NCBI GenBank assembly: GCA_025094145.1
Contig: JALLLS010000015.1
Span: 310,001 to 374,000, forward strand
Source of the DNA: Spinellus fusiger
Taxonomy: Eukaryota > Mucoromycota > Mucoromycetes > Mucorales > Phycomycetaceae
DNA length: 64,000 nt
Direction of reading: 5' to 3'
The notes beneath the pieces were generated by a model. That model saw only the letters and a list, made by a program, of their open reading frames with translations, was not told where the DNA came from and made no database searches. This document shows, piece by piece, positions 1 to 11,923 of the stretch. The position numbers and the translations under genes were made by a program. Position 1 is the first letter of the stretch. Every line of letters starts with the position of its first letter.

Positions 1-1474
<1,474 letters not shown>

Positions 1475-1484
1475 GGTGGACGTT

Positions 1485-2188
1485 TACGCGTGCAACCTGT
1501 TCATCCTCCAAAAAAAAGAGAAAAAGAAATGCATAAATGAGGCAAGACATGACGTCAGTAAAAAGGTCACGCAGATCCTCCTATTCTGTCCATAAGAAAA
1601 GGAACATGGACAAGAAACAGGAAACAAGAGGAGAACGAGAGGGGAACGAGAGGGGAACGAGAGGGAAACAAGAGGAAACATGGCTCAGTGCATTTATTGG
1701 CCAATGATCTGATGGTAATAATGATCCAAAGAACCATCTCCTTAGACAGTACCACTCTATAGCTAGTCACTTGCAGCCAATACATTCATTGGATCATAAA
1801 AGACATTGATAAAGAAAGAATATTCCTGGTGTAGATAAAGTTACTCTTATTGGTCAATCTATAAACAATATCTCTCTTTCTTTCTCTATCTATCTATCTA
1901 TCTATCTCTTTCCAAAAAAAAACAACTTCCTCAGTCTCTTCTCTTATTGTTCTTGGCTGTAGAGACATGGACCTATCTCTTGAAGGCGGAAATGCTATTC
2001 TATACCAATACAACACATATCCTGTGCACTGTCTTCAAACAAAGAGAAAGAGAAGGAAACAGCAAGAGGAACAAGCCAGCTCGCCTCCTTGCCCAACTAA
2101 GCCACAACGGAAAGCAGTCGTAAAGAGATGAGAGTTTTCATCATGTGGATTCTGATCAAGTGCTTCTGATCCACCCTCCACTCTCACC
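1485..2188. other. Divergent intergenic region between PAP1 and NOC2
   Basis: This 0.7-kb spacer separates the head-to-head starts of PAP1 and NOC2, so it must hold both promoters. It contains a purine-rich run of imperfect GGGGAACGAGA repeats (about 1620-1676) and a short TATC microsatellite (about 1885-1912). No further gene is supported here. Confidence 0.5.
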
Positions 2189-4566
2189 ATGGCAAAAGCA
2201 AAGAAAGCAACTATCAAATTCCAAAAGAATAAGCTCAAGCAGACAGTTGAGCATAGAAAGAAGAACAAGAAATTCAAGCAGCAAGTCATTCAGCGTCAGA
2301 AGCGTCGTGGTGGAAATTCAAAGGAGAACAAAGGTTAGAGAAGAAAGACCTCTTTCTTTTTCTTGTTTTTTTCCATGTTACTCACAGACAGCGGTGGTGG
2401 ATGAAGAGGGTGTAGAAGAAACACCAGCAGAAGAAACACCAGCAACAGAAGAGGAAACCAAGACGTTAGTGTGCTATGAACAGTGAATATCAACAGGAAA
2501 TGCTTATTTATGTCCGCTTAGTGAAACACCTGTCAATGTGGAAGACTATTTCTCGGGATTTATGCTTGAAGGAGAAGAAATACTAGACTTGGAGGAGGAT
2601 GAAGTAGGTAGTGGTGGAAGTGTAGGGTTAAAATGATGGGCTTTTATTCATACATGTGTTACTGGTGACTAGGAGAAGGATCTGGATGCACTGGATGTAT
2701 TTGATGCTGTTGTTGATCCTGATGCAGATATGCTGACAGAAGAAGAAGAAAGTGAAGAGGAAGAGGAAGAGAGCGAAGAAGAAGACATGGCCATGGAAGA
2801 AGACAATGCAAAGGTGGTGACAAGTGAAATGCTGGCAAAATGGTCAAAGGCGGTCAGTCAACAGTCACCCCAGGCCTTTAAGCAGATGTTGTTGGCCTTT
2901 AGAGCAGTAGTAAGAGCAGATGAAAACAGTGAAGAACAATACACCTATAGAGTGAACAGTAGCAAAGGTAAGAACGACCTCTTGACGCCATGTATGTCCT
3001 TATGAGCTGTTGGTGTAGTCTATACAAAACTAGTAAAGAAGACCCTTGCTGCTGGCTATCCCATCTTTAGCCAACACATTCTCATCAATAAGAAAGTAAA
3101 ACACCCTGCAAAGACAAGAGATTGGCCCAAGCTAAAAAATGTCATTCACCTCTTTCTTAATAATGCGGTTCGATTCCTGAGAGATCTGGATGAGGATACA
3201 ATGGTGAATCATGTTCTTACTCATCTGGATCCATGTGCTCCTTATTTTGGCTGCTTCCCCAAGACAGCCTACGAATACCTTAGAATCCTATTAGAGCGTT
3301 GGTCTGATGCTACTCTGCATCCGGAAACACGTACACGCTGCTACAACACCCTCCGCAACTTTGCAGCCACCGCCTTGGGTACTGAAAAACAGTCTTACTT
3401 GCCCTCTGCTCTCAAGGGTGTTTATCTGACATTTGCCAAACATGCCACCAAAGTCAATGAAACAACCCTCCCATTAATACAGCAAATGATTGAAGAAGGC
3501 TCTGATCTGTTTAATGTTGATCCTAGAATAAGTCTTGAGCATGCTGATGTTTATATTCGTCAACTTGCAACCCACCTTAAAAAGGCAAAAAAGGCACAGA
3601 CTGTAGAAAGCTTCAAGACCATTTATACATGGCAGTTTATTAACTGTTTGGATTTCTGGTCTTCTGTTATTGGCACAACATGTAATCCCGAGACAGGTGC
3701 CCAGTCTCCTATGCAGTCCATGGTACAGCCTCTTGTGGATATGTCGCTTCATACATTACGGTAAGAGAGTTATAGTTAAGATGAGAGACTAAGGAAGTCT
3801 GTCGACCAGTCTTAATCCTACAGCACAATTCCTTCCATTGCGCATTCATATTCTTCGATCTTTGATTGGTGTATGTGATGCCACTGGCTACTTTATTCCT
3901 CTTGCACCGTTGTTCTTTGAGATCTTTAACCATGAAATATTCAAAACACGGGCTGAGAATGAAGAGTTGGAAGCCTTTGATTGGGATTTACACTTGAAAA
4001 CTCCAAAGACATACATGAAATCTAAAGTATATCAAGTAAGCTTATCCTTTACCAATTTAATATCTATAATAGATACAATGTTGTTAATGACGGGTTCTAT
4101 TTAAAAATCAAAAGGATGCTGTATACAAAGTTCTTTATGATGGTCTTGTTGACTTTTTTGCTTGTTTTGGACTGTCTATTGCTTTCCCAGAACTTGCTAT
4201 TCCTGCCATTGACAAGGTAACCATGGCTATTAGTACTGTTATTATTGTTACTGTTACTCATGCACTATACTATATTATCAGCTGAAAGATCAACAAACAA
4301 AAATGAAAGGCACACGATTTACAAAATCCCTTAGAGTACTCATTGAAAAGGTAAATAGAACCAACACATAGCACATAGCATGACGTTTCTTTTTCTTTCT
4401 TCTTTTACTATAGCTTGAAACACACAAGAATTACATTGAACAGAAGCGTGCACCTATTGAGTATGGTCCTGGCAAATTAGAGCAGGCCCTTTCTTTCTTG
4501 AGAAACACTGCCTTTGAACAGTCACCCCTTGGTAACTTCTTAAGCAAGAGAAGCCAAAGTACATAA
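2189..4566 (+). CDS. NOC2: Nucleolar complex protein 2 (ribosome biogenesis)
   Basis: Noc2 acts in the nucleolus and nucleoplasm with Noc1/Noc3 to mature and export pre-60S ribosomal particles. Exons: 2189-2333, 2392-2464, 2522-2603, 2673-2967, 3019-3760, 3810-4035, 4115-4216, 4282-4350, 4414-4566. They give 628 codons in frame. The lysine-rich start (MAKAKKATIKFQKNK) fits nucleolar targeting and is followed by a long Glu-rich acidic segment. The conserved Noc2 core covers exons 5-9, with motifs such as LRDLDEDTMVNHVLTHLDP, GCFPKTAYEYLRILLERW and QFLPLRIHILRSLIGVCDA. The acceptor of exon 6 at 3809 was chosen because it preserves the core reading (LNPTAQFLPLR). A plausible alternative further downstream breaks frame. 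Codon use is unremarkable. Start choice: first ATG before the basic segment. Confidence 0.94.
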
Positions 4567-7500
4567 TCTCCACTATTGTCCTGCATAAAGATAAAATAAA
4601 TAAAAATAAAGTAATAAAAGCAAAACACCATCTACATTATCTACATTATTTACACTATTCTATCGTATATCTTTTTTTCTTCTTACTATTAGTCATAGTG
4701 TTGTGTATAAGCAATAGTATAGAATAGGACAGGGTAGGAGCAAATGATTTTATTTTAGAGATGAGAATGTATTTGATGGGTTCTTGATGAATAAAGATGA
4801 TTGTGTGTTAGGTGTATATTTTTATGTTTAATAAAAGACAGGGTGTATTCAGTGTTTATTCAACATAACAAATACAGCCATTATTATGATTAGTAGTGGT
4901 AGTGGTAGTGGTGGTAGTGGTGGCGGTGGTGGCAGTGGCAGTAGTAGAAATACAGTCTTCATTATCTCTTCTAGAAACATCGTGCTTGTACATGGCCTAC
5001 AGTAAGGTCACTAGCAATACACTCAACTCCATAATGCCTTGCACTAGCATTCAATGGGTGATAATGCAACACATTCTTATCTACTATGTTTCTATATACT
5101 CTTATGTCTGTCCCATCATAATACCCCCCGTCGATATATATTGATAATTGTGATTCATGTGTCTCCTTCTTACTATGGAATACGAAGCAATAACAAGTGT
5201 GCTACTGTTACCTTTATTTTAAGCTTTTGCTACGAATAGTTTAATGACTGTGAATGCAATTATGTAAGTGAGTAAGTTACACTACTACTTAACAATTTTC
5301 TCATACTTTATTTTCATAAAATAAAAGTGTGCTTTTCTTACATTCATTTACAAAAGAAATCAATACTGTTTCTATGGTTACAGACAATGAGTGTAGATTA
5401 GGCAACAATGTACTACTTGAGTGTCTCTCAAGTCACGAATGCTACTTTACACAGGTACCTACATACGCCTATCTACCTACTTACCTACCCACACACATAC
5501 AAATACACACACATATATTTATACATACATTTATACATACATACATTCATACATACATACACAAGTGTCAACCCAAAAAGAGTGTAGGCGTTATATAAAA
5601 ACACAAGGCATTTTGGTAAAACAAAGGACAAAAAAAGTAAAAATATATATGTCCGTAGCAAATAGCAAATAGCGAATAACAAATGATAAATGATAAATCT
5701 TCCCTTTGGCACCATTCATATACACTACTTCCAAAAATTAATGTCGCGTTTCATAAATATTTATAATACAATATATACGCAGATGTGACAAGTGAATGCG
5801 ACATTACTTTTCGGAAATGGTATATAGTCTGGCAGATGAAGAAATAATTATAAAAAAAAGACTTCAAAACCTACCCGCAGAATTCAGTTGTCGCCTCTAC
5901 GATAAGGCTGCAGTTAGTAGGGGCTTACTAGCTCTAGCTGTCAACTTTGTAACCCCTTGCAAGGACCAAGGAACGAATAAATGGACACAGATAATGCACA
6001 GATTTACACTCCAGTGTTTGTATCTGATTGTGTAATTTTCCATCTTTAAAATAATAATAATAGGATTATAAAGAACTGTGATAATAATAGTTTCGATACA
6101 AAAAAGAATCGTTAGTATTGTTTACTGCCATGAACTCCTTTGTTTTTGGCCAGCAATAAGATTAGCCATTAGAGAGTTGGTTTTCATACACATAAACACT
6201 CTACAACAGAACAAGACATTTCCTGTGTCAATACGAATAAAGAAAAGGCCGCTTTTCATTGAACTCCATCCGACTTTCCTACTCCTTTATTTGGCTTGAT
6301 GAAAGCCCGGCAAGAAAGATAGTGTCTATTCCTATACTAGTTCAAGAACGAAGCACTAAGAAGATTCAGTAATGATGTTTACCAACCAGAATTGTATCAG
6401 CAAAGCCCCATTACAGGAAGAGACGTCTATCTGATTTTACTTTCGAGCCTTTTGCATTATCATTCGACTGCATGTGTTACTACATCATACTGCACTGCGT
6501 AAAACTGAGTTGTACCTAGAAATATCAGTGTCGCATAATCTTCCTCTCCTAGATTTGCCCAACCAAAGATGAAATAACAATAGTGATAACAATAATGATA
6601 ACAATAGAAATAACAATAGAAATAACAATAGTAACAATAGTAACAATAGTAACAAAAATGAATAGAGAGAAAGAGAGAAAGACACCCATGATTGACGGAT
6701 GACTATTGAACATATTTCATAGTAAACAGTGTCTTTTTTCTTCTGTTTTTCTTCTACAACCTATCAGCCAATGCATCTCTGACTTCTCTCTCTCTCTCTT
6801 TTTTCTTTATGAATAAAAATGAAATAAATAAATAGAAGCAGATGTTTGCATTATTCAACTGTCTATGTCTTAATTCTATCTTATAATATAGAAGAAAAAG
6901 GCGTAAAATTGTAAGACTCTTAATAATAACAAAAGAAAAAGCAACCTTTGGCTGATGATTGGTAATGACACTCAGTAAATATATAGGTTTATGTCGAGAT
7001 TTGATATCCTCATTGTCACACCTTTACACTACGCAAGAAGTGTTCCCACCCCCTTTTTTTTGTATCTATATCTATATCTATATCTATATCTATATCTATA
7101 TCTATATATTATTATCTATATATTATTATTGTAGACATCTCAATTGAATACAAAAGACAACTTTCATGTTGATTATAATACCCAGTAGGGAAATAGAAGT
7201 GTAGGACACTTTTTGATTTGGATGGTAGAAACTAAAGGTGATTTGTGTCTGAAAGGTAGATAAAACAGAATAGTGAGAAATATAAACTATGGTACACATA
7301 ATATAGAACTGTCTGTAGTTGAATACATAGGCTATTGAAATTGCCATGAAAGGAAGGTCTTCCGGACCCTATAATAAAAAGTGTGCTCTTTTGCATGGAT
7401 CAACTTTAAGCTAGCCCAACTCCAGTGCTTCTGTATCTCTTACCTTTCTATAAGCAGACTATAGTCAGAGAGCACTCGTACTATTATAGTCTCTACATTA

Positions 7501-7814
7501 ATAGCATAAAAGGTAATCTTTCTTAGATCTGTCCATAGATAAGTTAATAAGTTTTTATATATCCATATAAAAGTCAGTGAATTCATACATGAACAGATAC
7601 AAAAGGCAAGTGAAAAAGAAAGGCCACTGGGTTTGAATGGGATGAGTACAGCACCTTTGCCTCTTTTCCAATTTTCCCTTTCCATCCCTTCATATTTCCA
7701 TTTCCCCTCTTGCCTCATTCTTATTAGACTTTATTGCCTTGAACCCACCATGACCACCTTTTCTCGGCTCTTTCCTATCTATATTTCTGTTTCTGCTTCT
7801 CTATCCATTGCTCA
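4567..7814. other. Gene-poor 3.2-kb interval with simple repeats and a small inverted repeat
   Basis: No convincing gene. It contains GTGGTA-type repeats (about 4893-4945), ACATAC repeats (about 5455-5560), a TATCTA hexamer array (about 7062-7106) and a short MITE-like inverted repeat (5721-5823, listed separately). Small open frames such as 5796-6035 show no recognisable domain and no splice partners that I could find. Confidence 0.5.
5721..5823. repeat. MITE-like inverted repeat (about 103 bp)
   Basis: The sequence at 5721-5747 is an imperfect inverted copy of 5798-5823. The arms share GCGACATTA and GGAA cores at matching positions, and a loop of about 50 bp separates them. Both ends abut TA dinucleotides, as expected for a Tc1/mariner-derived miniature element. 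A related end (TTTTCGGAAATGGT) recurs near 32851. The element has no coding capacity. Its family name is unknown. Confidence 0.5.
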
Positions 7815-9894
7815 ATGGGAAACACAGATTCCTCGCCCATCTCTAGTGCCGTCACGTCCAGCCTTTCTCCCGAAGCCCATAAGCGACTGCAGCACGCCTC
7901 TCTTGCACTAAGAAATGAATCCAACCCTGCCCCGTCTGTTGCCTCTGCACGCCCCATACGACCTCCCATGAATGCCTTTTTTGAAGCAGCGGCCGTAGCA
8001 CACGCCTCTGGAGCGAATGTTCGGAAACCACCTCGTCGAAAAGCATCCTCCACCAACAGCACATTAAGTCGCGGAACCAATTCAAGTCTCAAAGTGAACA
8101 CGAACACAGCTCGCGATGATTCTGTCATCTCTGTGACTCCGCACGGATCAACCAGTCACCCACTACTACCAGTCACCTCTCCTACCTCTTCTTTTGCTCC
8201 CACTGCCTTGACAGAGACAGAGACAGCAACAACGACTTGTTTTACCTCTAGTCTGACGACCCGGACAGACTCCGTAGTGATTGGAGGAAGACGCTACCTG
8301 CATCAGAAAAAAGAGTCCTATGTACTTCCATTGGATGATGAAGAATCAGATCGATTGATTGTTATGGCAAGTGTTCCTAGTTTATAGAAATACCCTGTAC
8401 TTTCTATGACTGTTGAAATGGCCAAGCTCATTTTCCAGTATAGCATTTCTTATTGAAGCACGCCTTTGAAAGTAATTTCATGGCACCTGTCGCTAGTGTT
8501 CTGCAAGAGGGACATCCTGAAGGTCAGATATCTAAAGTGCTGGATATTGGCTGTGGTCCTGGTACATGGTAAGAGGAAGTGGTTTCTTTTTTTTTCTTTT
8601 TTTCTTTTTTTCTTTTTTGGGATGGCATGTATCAATAGCATAATATCAATGACTTTGTTTCTTAAGGATTCTTGAAATGGCCACAGACTATCCCAATGCA
8701 GGTGAGACTTATTAAAATCCTCATGGGTTGCCATGACTACCCTTTGTTTGTTTATTTTGACATCAACGTTATTCATCTTTCTTCTTTCATTCTCATCTCT
8801 CTTCTCATGTAGAATTCTATGGAGTTGACTTTTATCCAATGTTCCCTACCACCATCAAACCCAATAACACTCATTTTCAACAGCATGATATATTTGAAAG
8901 TCCACTGCCTTTTTCAGACGCTAGTTTTGATTATATCTATATGCGAACAATGCTTATCTGCATGACTCGGAAAAAATTGGCACAGATTTTGACAGAAATT
9001 GCACGTATTCTTAAGCCAGGAGGCTATCTTGAAATGGTGGATATGGAGTATCATATACAACGCCCTGGTCCTATTTCTGAGTACCTTATCAATCAAAAAT
9101 GTAAGTTCTATGTATGAATCTATGTATGAATCTATGTATGAATCTATGTATGAATCTATGTATAAATCTATGTATAAATCTATGTATAAATCTATGTATA
9201 AATCTATGTATAAATCTATGTATAAATATTCTTTCTATTGTGATCAACATCCCACTGTCCTGCTGCCATCTTACCCACATGTATTCTATCTCTTGTAGTC
9301 TACGATACAATGCGTGCTCATGCAATTGATCTTTATCTCACACATCAAATGTCGACTTTGTTAATGACACAACCTTCTGATGGAGGCTTTGTTGACATCC
9401 AACAACAGCGTGTCGCCATTCCTTTGGGGTGGGGTGGTCCCTTGGGCGAAGTTCATTCCCAGAACATTGGGAGCCTCCTCTCTTCTTTGAACCCCACTCT
9501 CTGTCGTCCCCAGACATCACCCCTCTCGCCCCCTCTCACTCCTACCACACCCGGTGTAGGTGGGCAAGGATTGGATGCTACCACTATCCAGCAGGTTCTG
9601 GAAGAATGTAAAAGGTACCAGTCTCATCTCAACTGGCATGTTTGCTTTGGTCGGAAGTCTACAGTGGGTAGTTCCAATCTTCATCATGGATCTCGGCAGG
9701 ATTCACTCCACTTTTCTACTTCTTATTCTTGTTTGTCCACTACAGCATCAACAACAGCAGCAGCATCAACAAAAGCAGCGGTAGCATCAACAGCATCAAC
9801 AGCAACTTCTTCTTCTCAGGCCAATGATGCGTCTTATTTGGAAGATGGAGCATGGGATCTGATCAATGATTTTGTTTATGGATTTACAGATTAA
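7815..9894 (+). CDS. SAM-dependent methyltransferase with putative N-myristoylation signal
   Basis: Class I S-adenosylmethionine-dependent methyltransferase; substrate unknown. Exons: 7815-8366, 8444-8568, 8667-8701, 8813-9100, 9299-9894, giving 531 aa. The N-terminus MGNTDSS fits the N-myristoylation pattern (Gly2, Ser6), which suggests membrane anchoring. A Ser/Thr-rich disordered segment of about 170 residues precedes the catalytic domain. Motif I is VLDIGCGPGTW (about 216-226), then EFYGVDFYPMFP, and the post-motif region LKPGGYLEMVDMEY. A low-complexity Ser/Thr/Ala stretch comes before the C-terminal end (LINDFVYGFTD). Intron 1 (8367-8443) has a GC donor; the chosen acceptor gives HFLLKHAFESNF, which matches the RLxxQH-type segment usual before motif I in related fungal proteins. 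Intron 4 holds a 12-bp tandem repeat. The enzymatic class is firm; the biological role is not. Confidence 0.88.
9107..9228. repeat. 12-bp tandem repeat inside a methyltransferase intron
   Basis: About ten copies of a TATGTATGAATC / TATGTATAAATC unit fill most of intron 4 (9101-9298) of the methyltransferase gene. Because the unit is a multiple of three, all frames stay open. The resulting peptides (SMYESMYE and the like) are artefacts and not coding. Confidence 0.85.
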
Positions 9895-10403
9895 TATTTC
9901 TTTTTCTGTTTCTATTTTTTATTTTTTTATTTATTTTTTTACTTTATTTTTCGCATTGTGAAAGCCCGTGGATTTTTTGTAGATACTCTTCTCTTTGCTA
10001 CCATAAAAATAGCCATATTAGCCTAGGACCTTAATTTTTTGGATGAATATTTCATAAAATATAAGAAAAAGGACATTGTTGTTCATTTGGCTATTTACAC
10101 AACGCAGCCATCGTATTGTAGTAAGAGGCTAGTGGGTAGGTAATGTTTTTCGTTCTTTCTATTTCTATCTTTTTTCTTTTTTTTTTCTTTTCTTTTTCTT
10201 TTTAGTGGGTGAAATATAGCCATTGGGATCAATAAACAAGTGAATAGATAGATAGATAAATAGATAGATAAATAGATAGACAGGCATGCAGGCAGGCATG
10301 CAGGTAGATAAATAGATGGATAGATAGATGGATAAATAGATGGAATAGAGTAGAGTAGAATAGAATAGAGTAGATAGGTGGATAAATAAAAGAACATCCT
10401 GGA
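9895..10403. other. Intergenic region with GATA-type microsatellite
   Basis: Convergent spacer between the methyltransferase and the minus-strand hypothetical gene. It holds T-rich tracts at 9900-9950 and 10165-10205, then GATA/GATG/GCAGGCAT repeats over about 10235-10390. No gene is visible. Confidence 0.6.
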
Positions 10404-11614
10404 TTAGATAGAGCACCGTCTTGTCAAACAGGGTCGTGGTTGTTCAACAGGAGACCATGATGCTTGAGGACGGGTGCGTCGAATGGCCAAGGGTTGATAA
10501 TGTATGGGTGGCGAGAGAAAGGGTGTGGAGTGGATGGAGTTGTTCTTTTTATGGTGGCGTCGAGAAGGTCTCTTTCTTCTTTGACGCTCTTGTTGGGTGG
10601 TTTGTACATTGTCCTCTTCTTTATAAGTAGGCAAGAGACGAGGAAGGGTGACTGGCTGTTGGAAGGTGCCAGGCAGAGAGAGACGGCGGGTGCGCAGAGA
10701 GAGAGAAGGAAGAGGAGTGGTGGGTTGAGGGACAAGATGATCCACCATCACATTAGCAAACACAAAACAGATGGCCCAAGTGATCATGCTGGTGAGGCTG
10801 GAGGTGGAGGCTGGCGGTTGGAAGGCAGAATGGGTGGATGGCAGAGAGTCGAATACCATAGAGATGAGTGCATGGGGAATATGGAGAAGTGGCAAGAGCA
10901 AAAGACCTGCCAGATGTGTATCGGATGTACTATGTGTGTGAGTGGATGGGTGGGATATCTCTGACGAGGAGGAGGAGGCGGAGGAGGAAGAGGAGGAGGA
11001 GGAGGAAGCCAAATCGCGTGATAAGGAGTCCACCAGAGCCATGGAGGAATCGAGTCGTTTGAAGGATTCAGCAAGGGGATTCTGTACCAACATTGGAGCC
11101 CGCTTGACTGACCGAGGTGTTGCTGATCGTCGCACGACTAATGCAGGGTACGATAGGGGTCTTGCCGTCATGCTCCGAGAGTTGCGTCTTGTCTGTGCTA
11201 TTATTATGGGAGGAGAGGGTGCTGTGGAGGGAGGAGAGATAGGAGAGAGAGGTAGAGAACAGGCGGGAGGATCACGGGTATGTAGACTGGGTGTGCGTAT
11301 TCGCTTGGGTCTTGGTAGTTTAGAACAGGAAGCAGAGTGCATTTTGAGTAGCTTAGAAGAAGTATTTTCATTGCCATGAACAGCCTCGTTGGCTTCTTCA
11401 ATCAGTGTAGAGAGGATGTCTGATATTCGATCAAATGTCTTTTGCTGGTCCTCCTCCTCCTGTGAGTCTCCATAGTCACTCAGGAGACCCAGGGCGGATT
11501 CTGGCCGTGTGATGGTGTGGCGACGTGGCCGTGTGATGGAGGGAGAAGAAACAAGAGGTATTGACTGGGAGGCGGTGGGGACAATGCGCTCAAGTGGAGG
11601 AGTATTCTGGCATA
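10404..11614 (-). CDS. Hypothetical Ser/Pro-rich protein with hydrophobic segments (5' end unresolved)
   Basis: A long minus-strand open frame of about 400 codons that I do not recognise. It is rich in Ser, Pro, Thr and Arg, with basic clusters (RRKRPSRRHHKKNN) near the C-terminus and a poly-Ser tract. Two hydrophobic stretches (LAGLLLLPLLHIPHALISM and SMITWAICFVFANVMV) about 35 residues apart could be membrane spans. There is no in-frame ATG near the 5' end. A good acceptor (TTAACAG, ending at 11615) suggests that an upstream coding exon supplies the start, but none could be fixed. The long open frame could also be partly compositional. Left open: whether it is a single-exon remnant or the 3' exon of a larger gene. 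Confidence 0.5.
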
Positions 11615-11648
11615 CTGTTAATACAAAACGGCAGAAGAACAAGTTACC

Positions 11649-11807
11649 ATGACAACGTCCAGTATGCAAACTGAGAAACAGGCAAGAGCAGAGTGTGTTT
11701 GGGTGTCTTTACAGCAACAAGAAGAACAAAAACAACAAAAACAAGAAGAACAAGAAGAACAAGAAGAACAAGATAAACCTGCTATAGATTCATTATCAGC
11801 AAAATGA
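11649..11807 (+). CDS. Small Gln/Glu-rich ORF (doubtful)
   Basis: A 52-codon frame from ATG (MTTSSMQTEK) through a Q/E repeat tract (QQQEEQKQQKQEEQ) to SLSAK and TGA. It lies between the 5' end of the minus-strand hypothetical and the 3' end of the AAA ATPase gene. The repetitive AAGAACAAG DNA could produce such a frame by chance, and no domain is recognisable. It is listed only because it is short, ATG-initiated and otherwise easily overlooked. Confidence 0.2.
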   Translation: MTTSSMQTEKQARAECVWVSLQQQEEQKQQKQEEQEEQEEQDKPAIDSLSAK

Positions 11808-11923
11808 ATAGAAAGGGCATTTCACAGGATATTATTATGTTCTATAATCCGACCTATTTTTCTCCTCCTTTTTTAGGCATCTTTTTTTCTTCTCTAATCC
11901 CTTTGCAAATTCCACATGACAGA

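Noticed and set aside
4890..5144. Val-rich open frame near 4896
   Set aside because: Generated by GTGGTA microsatellite; downstream part has no recognisable motif.
10421..11379. Open plus-strand frames opposite the Ser/Pro-rich hypothetical gene (e.g. 10464-10964, 10942-11379)
   Set aside because: Glu/Arg-rich translations are mirror images of the repetitive minus-strand codons; shadow frames.
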